DNA of 11,262 nucleotides from Anaerolineaceae bacterium UBA700 (GTDB lineage: Bacteria > Chloroflexota > Anaerolineae > Anaerolineales > Anaerolineaceae). Below the pieces are notes generated by a model, which made no database searches, was not told the DNA's origin, and worked only from the letters and a program-made list of their open reading frames with translations. The position numbers and the translations under genes are program-made. Below, piece by piece: positions 8,065 through 11,262 of this stretch. Location: the NCBI GenBank assembly GCA_002298885.1, contig DBMK01000109.1:1-11262 (forward strand). Direction: 5' to 3'. Numbering within the stretch: position 1 is the first letter of the stretch; each line of letters starts with the position of its first letter.

Positions 8065-8111
8065 GGTTGATGGTTAACCGTGCAGCCGCGGCTCACGACA
8101 AACCTTCAACC
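8065..8111. repeat. Nested 17-pair imperfect inverted repeat
   Basis: GGTTGA (8065-8070) pairs with TCAACC (8106-8111). After one T-T mismatch GGTT (8072-8075) pairs with AACC (8101-8104). After a 3x3 internal loop CGTG (8079-8082) pairs with CACG (8094-8097). After a one-base bulge AGC (8084-8086) pairs with GCT (8091-8093) around a CGCG loop. This gives 17 pairs over 47 nt. No U-tract follows on either strand, so it is not an intrinsic terminator. On the minus strand it could fold in the cyclase leader RNA; as DNA it could be a protein-binding site. Confidence 0.6.
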
Positions 8112-8144
8112 CCCATCTATTGAGAAATTACGGTCCGGGTATGA

Positions 8145-8161
8145 AACGCTGTACTAGCGTT
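8145..8161. repeat. Perfect 6-bp inverted repeat, possible upstream activator site
   Basis: AACGCT (8145-8150) and AGCGTT (8156-8161) are perfectly complementary with a 5-nt spacer. This 17-bp dyad has the size of a typical dimer operator. It lies about 80-95 bp upstream of the start point predicted from the sigma-54-like promoter at 8216-8230, where activators of such promoters often bind. Function is inferred from position only. Confidence 0.4.
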
Positions 8162-8198
8162 CTGATAAAAACGCGGAGATACGATAGGAATATATTAG

Positions 8199-8217
8199 CA
8201 CAAAAAGGATTTTTGTG
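8199..8217. repeat. Perfect 8-bp inverted repeat abutting the sigma-54-like promoter
   Basis: CACAAAAA (8199-8206) and TTTTTGTG (8210-8217) form an exact 8-bp dyad around GGA. Its right arm overlaps the first two bases (TG) of the -24 element. As RNA it would be a weak A-U-rich hairpin. As DNA it could be an operator, or an A-tract bent segment next to the polymerase site. Confidence 0.45.
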
Positions 8218-8230
8218 GCACAGATCTTGC
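8216..8230 (+). promoter_or_regulatory. Sigma-54-type (-24/-12) promoter upstream of the small membrane protein gene
   Basis: TGGCAC (8216-8221), five bases, then TTGC (8227-8230) matches the RpoN consensus TGGCAC-N5-TTGC at all ten defined positions. The GG and GC are correctly spaced 12 bp apart. A start point about 12 nt downstream (near 8241) would give a leader of about 60 nt before the ATG at 8301. By base-composition odds an exact match is expected only about 0.02 times in both strands of the whole window. Whether this organism encodes RpoN cannot be seen here. Confidence 0.5.
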
Positions 8231-8262
8231 CTTAAATTTCGCTGGCGCAACCCTGCTTGAAA

Positions 8263-8285
8263 AATGACGTATATATAATGTCATT
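8263..8285 (+). promoter_or_regulatory. TATAAT box enclosed by an AATGAC/GTCATT inverted repeat
   Basis: AATGAC (8263-8268) and GTCATT (8280-8285) form a 6-bp perfect inverted repeat with an 11-bp spacer that contains a consensus -10 box TATAAT (8274-8279). No good -35 stands 16-18 bp upstream (CCCTGC at the 17-bp spacing), and TTGAAA is only 11 bp away. A start point near 8286 would leave about 15 nt before the ATG. A regulator bound to the repeat would cover the -10 box, so this may be an operator or an activator-dependent promoter. Confidence 0.45.
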
Positions 8286-8290
8286 CAAAA

Positions 8291-8296
8291 AGGAGG
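8291..8296 (+). promoter_or_regulatory. Consensus ribosome binding site of the small membrane protein gene
   Basis: AGGAGG lies 4 nt before the ATG at 8301. It is the strongest evidence that this short frame is really translated and it fixes its start. Confidence 0.85.
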
Positions 8297-8300
8297 AAAA

Positions 8301-8525
8301 ATGACTGCTGAATCATCTTTGACTGAACAAGAAACAAAGAAACCGAAAGTAGTTGTCCGAGGCGGCGGTTCGAGTCCCGTCTACGGGATTGGAATGATCG
8401 GCGCCTGCGCGTATTATCTCAAGAAAGCCACCACCCCCAGGGAGAAGTGCATGGCAATCCTCAAAGGCTTTGCCTGGCCGGCGTTCCTGGTCTACGAGCT
8501 GCTCGTATTCTTGAATAAAGAGTAA
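8301..8525 (+). CDS. Small two-helix membrane protein of unknown function
   Basis: A 74-aa protein. The N-terminus is charged and polar (residues 1-20, many E, T and K), followed by a glycine-rich GGGSS turn (21-25). A first hydrophobic segment spans about 26-40 (PVYGIGMIGACAYYL), a basic and polar linker about 41-52, and a second hydrophobic segment about 55-71 (AWPAFLVYELLVFL). It is therefore probably a small inner-membrane protein with two helices and no cleavable signal peptide. From memory, short proteins with a similar pattern (glycines, VYGxGxIGA, YY, then WPAFLVY) occur in other bacteria as uncharacterised proteins; I could not verify this. The start is fixed by AGGAGG 4 nt upstream, and a strong terminator begins 63 nt after the stop, so it is a single-gene transcript. 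A sigma-54-like promoter and a TATAAT box lie upstream. It is divergent from the cyclase operon, so a link to c-di-GMP signalling is possible but unproven. Confidence 0.82.
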   Translation: MTAESSLTEQETKKPKVVVRGGGSSPVYGIGMIGACAYYLKKATTPREKCMAILKGFAWPAFLVYELLVFLNKE

Positions 8526-8587
8526 CCGGAAATCCTGGCCCCCGACCAGATGTAAGGCCTGTTCGAAGCCTGGCTAAAGCTGTTAAA

Positions 8588-8636
8588 ACGGTGTTTTTAG
8601 GCCGCGCAGCGGCTTAAAAACACCGTAATCTTTTTT
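8588..8636 (+). terminator. Strong intrinsic terminator between convergent genes
   Basis: ACGGTGTTTTTA (8588-8599) pairs with TAAAAACACCGT (8615-8626). A G-U pair then continues into GGCCG-type pairing (8601-8605 with 8609-8613) around a GCA loop, about 18 bp in all. On the plus strand it is followed by AATC and six T residues (8631-8636). On the minus strand the stem is followed by only a short T run (four counting the stem end), so it may also act, less strongly, for the convergent acyl-CoA synthetase gene, whose stop codon lies in the plus-strand T-tract. Confidence 0.88.
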
Positions 8637-10158
8637 ATTTCCCGTAGAGCTGGATCAGCTCTTGCTTGCCGATCTTGCCGGTGGGAGTCATTGGCATCTT
8701 TTCAATGATGCGCACGGCTGCCGGGCTGTCGGCCTCACCTAAGATGGCGCGGCAGTGCTGGAGCAGCTCATCAGCCGAGGCGGCCTGCCCCGGGTACAGC
8801 TCGACCACGCCCAGCGGGACCTGGCCTGCGGCCGGGTCGGCCTTGCCGATCACCCCGGCGTAGTGCACTGCCGGGTGGCGCAGGAGCGCCTCCTCCATGT
8901 AGCGCGGGTAAATCACTTTGCCGCTGGAGACGATCCGCTCCGACCAACGTCCGAGCAGGGTGAAATAACCTTCCGCATCCATCACGCCCATGTCGCCGGT
9001 GTGCAACCAGCCATCTTTGATGACCGCGGCGGTCTTTTCGGGCATATTCCAGTAACCCAGCATGACCCCGCCGCGGATCAACAACTCGCCGGGTTGCCCG
9101 ACGGGCTGCTCGCGGGCATCTTCATTTGCCACCATGGTTTCGCGGTCCGGCAGGCCAGGGCCCATGCAAAAAAAGCGGCTGGAAGGCTCGGGACGCGGGT
9201 AACCCAGGGCAACGAATCCACCCAGCTCGGACTGCCCGTACGATTCGACCAGGAAGACGCCCAATTCGTCCACGTAAGCGCGCTTGAGGGCCGGCGGAAC
9301 CGGAGCTCCGCCGGACACGCACAGGCGCAGCGCATGGGGTTTACGCCCGCGGGCCTGCGACTCTTTGAGCAGGTCGCCCAGTACGAGCGGGTTGCCGGCG
9401 AAAAAAGTGACCCCGCGCTCGTCCATTTCCTGCCAGGCAGCGGTTGGGTCCCACTGCTTGCGCACCCCGATGTTGACCGCCCGGTGAACGCCGGGCAACA
9501 GGTTGGCCACCAGGTGGTAGGAACTGGCCAGGGAGGTGACTCCCAGCGAAACGTCGTCGCTCGTCAGGCCCAGGCGCTCGGCGATGGCATGAGCGGCGCG
9601 GGCCGTGTAACCGTGGGCCAGTAAAGCGCCTTTTGGCGCCCCGGACGAGCCCGAGGTGTAGGACAGGTGCGCCGCTTCCATGGGATCTATCTTCAGCGGG
9701 GGTAGGGCCGGCGCCGCCTCCACCAGGGCACTCCATCCCATGGCAAAATCATGTGGACCGTCAAAACAAATGTAATGCTCCACCTCGGGCGCTTGCGGGC
9801 GCAGCGCCTCGATCACCGGGTGCATGTCGCCGGTGTAGATCAAGGCTCTGGGGGTTGAATCGTGGATGAAATAAGCCAGGTTGTCCTTTTGGAGGACGCT
9901 GATGTGGGCCGAGATGGCGCCCAGCTTCCAGATGCCGAACATGGCTGTCACGTAATCCAATCCGTTATGGGCAAATATCCCCACCCGGTCGCCGCGAGTA
10001 ATGCCCAGGGACGAAAGCGCCCCGGCGACCTTATCCGAAAGCAGGTCGGCCTGGGCGTAGGTGATGCTCTTCTTACGATCGGACCAGTAGACGAACGTCT
10101 GGTCGGGCAGCCGCCAGGCGGCGCGGCGCAGCATATCGTTAAATGTATAGAAATCCAT
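8635..10158 (-). CDS. AMP-forming acyl-CoA synthetase/ligase (ANL superfamily)
   Basis: A 507-aa cytoplasmic enzyme that should activate a carboxylic acid with ATP to an acyl-adenylate and then, most likely, to an acyl-CoA. ANL motifs seen: the P-loop SYTSGSSGAPKG (166-177); VESYGQSELGG for adenine binding (304-314); GWLHTGD with D389; GRWSERIVSSGKVIYP (403-418) as the hinge motif, where the usual GG(x)NI is SSGKVI; and PMTPTGKIGK near the C-terminus with the catalytic lysine K495. The length is typical. Substrate (fatty, aromatic or other acid) cannot be read from the sequence. The ATG at 10158 is preferred over an in-frame GTG at 10194: AGGAGA stands 6 nt before it, and a TATAAT box at 10205-10200 would place the RNA start at or after the GTG. 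It is transcribed divergently from the aldo/keto reductase and convergently with the small membrane protein gene. Confidence 0.92.
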   Translation of the reverse strand: MDFYTFNDMLRRAAWRLPDQTFVYWSDRKKSITYAQADLLSDKVAGALSSLGITRGDRVGIFAHNGLDYVTAMFGIWKLGAISAHISVLQKDNLAYFIHDSTPRALIYTGDMHPVIEALRPQAPEVEHYICFDGPHDFAMGWSALVEAAPALPPLKIDPMEAAHLSYTSGSSGAPKGALLAHGYTARAAHAIAERLGLTSDDVSLGVTSLASSYHLVANLLPGVHRAVNIGVRKQWDPTAAWQEMDERGVTFFAGNPLVLGDLLKESQARGRKPHALRLCVSGGAPVPPALKRAYVDELGVFLVESYGQSELGGFVALGYPRPEPSSRFFCMGPGLPDRETMVANEDAREQPVGQPGELLIRGGVMLGYWNMPEKTAAVIKDGWLHTGDMGVMDAEGYFTLLGRWSERIVSSGKVIYPRYMEEALLRHPAVHYAGVIGKADPAAGQVPLGVVELYPGQAASADELLQHCRAILGEADSPAAVRIIEKMPMTPTGKIGKQELIQLYGK

Positions 10159-10164
10159 CGAGCG

Positions 10165-10170
10165 TCTCCT
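10165..10170 (-). promoter_or_regulatory. Ribosome binding site fixing the acyl-CoA synthetase start
   Basis: AGGAGA on the minus strand ends 6 nt before the ATG at 10158. No comparable site precedes the longer in-frame GTG start at 10194, so the shorter protein is preferred. Confidence 0.8.
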
Positions 10171-10199
10171 GAGGAAGATAATATCAGCGTTCACTTATG

Positions 10200-10228
10200 A
10201 TTATATGGATTTTCATAAGGCATAAAAG
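10200..10228 (-). promoter_or_regulatory. Candidate promoter of the acyl-CoA synthetase gene
   Basis: A perfect TATAAT (-10) lies at 10205-10200 on the minus strand in an AT-rich stretch. The hexamer at 17-bp spacing (CTTTTA, 10228-10223) is a poor -35. The predicted start near 10193 gives a leader of about 35 nt before the ATG at 10158. Confidence 0.45.
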
Positions 10229-10241
10229 TATAAAAAGTCCC

Positions 10242-10270
10242 TTTAATTTATCCTGCGCCGGTGATAAAAT
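10242..10270 (+). promoter_or_regulatory. Candidate extended -10 promoter of the aldo/keto reductase gene
   Basis: TGATAAAAT (10262-10270) fits the extended -10 pattern TGnTAnAAT. TTTAAT (10242-10247) sits at 17-bp spacing as a weak -35. The predicted start near 10277 leaves about 26 nt, containing AGGAGG (10288-10293), 9 nt before the ATG. Confidence 0.45.
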
Positions 10271-10302
10271 TCCGACCAGTTAATCTTAGGAGGATTGAAT
10301 AA

Positions 10303-11262
10303 ATGGAATATCGTCATCTTGGGCGCGCTGGCATTCGAGTCAGCGCATTATCTTTGGGCTCGTGGGTCACCTTCCACACCCAGGTGGGGGTGGATGCGGC
10401 AGTCGAGTCGATGGCCGCCGCCTACGACGCCGGGGTCAATTTTTTCGATAACGCCGAATCCTACGCCGGCGGCAAATCCGAAGAAGTGATGGGCGCAGCC
10501 CTCAAAAAGCTGGGCTGGCGCCGCGGCAGCTACCTGGTCTCGACCAAGACTTACTGGGGCCTTTACCCCGGCGTGAACGAAAATCATACACTCAACCGCA
10601 AGCGCATCTTCGACGCCATCGACGGCTCGCTCGAGCGCCTGAGCCTGGACTACGTGGACCTGTTCTTCTGCCACCGCTCCGATCCCGATACGCCCATTGA
10701 AGAGACCGTGTGGGCCATGCACAACGTGATCGAGCGGGGCAAAGCGCTGTATTGGGGCACCTCGGAGTGGTCGGCCGGTGAAATCGTGGCCGCCATCGAG
10801 ATTGCCGAGCGGCATCACCTGCACAAGCCGGTGATGGAGCAGCCCGAGTACAATATGCTCACCCGCCAGCGCTTTGAGGTAGAATACGCCCGCATCTTCA
10901 AGGACTACGGCTACGGGGCTACCATTTGGAGCCCGCTGGCCTCCGGGCTGCTGACCGGCAAGTACAACGACGGCATCCCGGCCGGCTCGCGCGGCACCGT
11001 GGAAGGCCTGGATTGGCTGCGCAGCCGCTTCACCGACCAGGAAGGCATCGCCAAAGTGAGGCAGCTCCAGCCCATCGCCGCCGACCTGGGCGTCAGCATG
11101 GCCCAGATGGCGCTGGCCTGGTGCCTCAAGAACCCCAACGTCAGCACCGTGATCACCGGTGCCAGCCGGGTGGAGCAGGTGCGTGAAAATATGAAGACCA
11201 TGGACGTGGTGGGAAAACTCACCCCGGACGTGATGCAAAGAATAGAAGAAATAATCGGTTAA
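10303..11262 (+). CDS. Aldo/keto reductase, Kv-beta/AKR6-like
   Basis: A 319-aa cytoplasmic NADPH-type oxidoreductase with the (beta/alpha)8 AKR fold. The catalytic tetrad is visible as D49 and Y54 ([11 protein letters not shown]), K82 (VSTKTYWG) and H124 (DLFFCHRSD). C-terminal marks are [13 protein letters not shown], typical of AKRs that bind NADP(H), and [17 protein letters not shown]. Phrases such as [25 protein letters not shown] and YWGTSEWS closely resemble voltage-gated potassium channel beta subunits (AKR6), although those carry Asn where this protein has His124. The bacterial relatives are general carbonyl reductases; no channel is encoded nearby. The start is fixed by AGGAGG 9 nt upstream. 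The frame is complete and its stop codon is the last three bases of the window, so operon membership downstream is unknown. It is divergent from the acyl-CoA synthetase and may share control with it. The natural substrate is unknown. Confidence 0.94.
   Translation: MEYRHLGRAGIRVSALSLGSWVTFHTQVGVDAAVESMAAAYDAGVNFFDNAESYAGGKSEEVMGAALKKLGWRRGSYLVSTKTYWGLYPGVNENHTLNRKRIFDAIDGSLERLSLDYVDLFFCHRSDPDTPIEETVWAMHNVIERGKALYWGTSEWSAGEIVAAIEIAERHHLHKPVMEQPEYNMLTRQRFEVEYARIFKDYGYGATIWSPLASGLLTGKYNDGIPAGSRGTVEGLDWLRSRFTDQEGIAKVRQLQPIAADLGVSMAQMALAWCLKNPNVSTVITGASRVEQVRENMKTMDVVGKLTPDVMQRIEEIIG

Larger units (their letters stand above)
7903..8300. other. Gene-free divergent regulatory region rich in inverted repeats
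   Basis: About 400 nt between the cyclase (leftward) and the small membrane protein (rightward) with no credible coding region. It contains at least five inverted repeats, a sigma-54-type promoter match, a TATAAT box and a consensus ribosome site, listed separately. I see no convincing promoter for the cyclase: the minus strand is AT-rich around 7925-7995 but has no clear -35/-10 pair. No c-di-GMP riboswitch motif was recognised on either strand. Confidence 0.7.

Noticed and set aside
7903..8300. Possible c-di-GMP riboswitch upstream of the cyclase or the small gene
   Set aside because: The inverted repeats prompted a look, but I found none of the conserved sequence blocks of GEMM-I or GEMM-II aptamers on either strand.
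10159..10194. GTG start extending the acyl-CoA synthetase by 12 residues
   Set aside because: AGGAGA stands just before the ATG at 10158, and the predicted RNA start from the TATAAT box lies at or downstream of the GTG.
10348..11238. Minus-strand open frame of 296 codons inside the aldo/keto reductase gene
   Set aside because: Antisense to an unmistakable aldo/keto reductase with all catalytic residues; no recognisable domain on the other strand.
1..11262. Mobile element, CRISPR array or prophage signs
   Set aside because: No transposase, integrase, direct-repeat array or att-like duplication was seen; gene style is uniform across the window.

Overview
The window reads as a piece of chromosome from a GC-rich, free-living bacterium. 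The 7TM/GAF signalling proteins, the GH3-like enzyme and the Kv-beta-like aldo/keto reductase together are most reminiscent of Chloroflexota (Anaerolineae or relatives). That placement is an inference from protein style, not a database result. No tRNA, rRNA, CRISPR array, insertion sequence or phage gene is visible.

Left part (25-7902, all on the minus strand). Transcription runs right to left. A candidate operon starts with a large membrane diguanylate cyclase (7TM-type sensor, three GAF domains, GGEEF with an intact RxxD I-site). It is followed after 17 nt by a class I SAM methyltransferase of UbiE/MenG type, and after another 13 nt by a GH3-family (ANL superfamily) acyl-adenylating enzyme. 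A strong hairpin with a U8 tract (2571-2641) closes this unit. Just downstream, as its own unit, lies an HD-GYP phosphodiesterase whose N-terminal membrane region and first GAF domain are clearly paralogous to those of the cyclase. One locus therefore carries a predicted c-di-GMP maker and a predicted c-di-GMP breaker with sister sensors, flanking two small-molecule-modifying enzymes.

Middle (7903-8300). A gene-free stretch of about 400 nt separates the cyclase operon from a divergent 74-aa, two-helix membrane protein. It is rich in inverted repeats. It also holds an exact match to the sigma-54 -24/-12 promoter consensus, a separate TATAAT box enclosed by a 6-bp inverted repeat, and a consensus AGGAGG ribosome site. 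The small gene ends at a strong 18-bp hairpin terminator shared with the convergent neighbour.

Right part (8635-11262). An AMP-forming acyl-CoA synthetase-like gene (minus) and an aldo/keto reductase of the Kv-beta/AKR6 type (plus) are transcribed divergently from a short AT-rich intergenic region with recognisable promoter elements. These look like ordinary metabolic genes. The acyl-CoA synthetase and the GH3 enzyme are two separate ANL-superfamily members in one window, but nothing visible ties them to a single pathway.

Most noteworthy are the paralogous opposing c-di-GMP pair, the cyclase-methyltransferase-GH3 operon, and the structured regulatory region with a sigma-54-like promoter in front of a small uncharacterised membrane protein.
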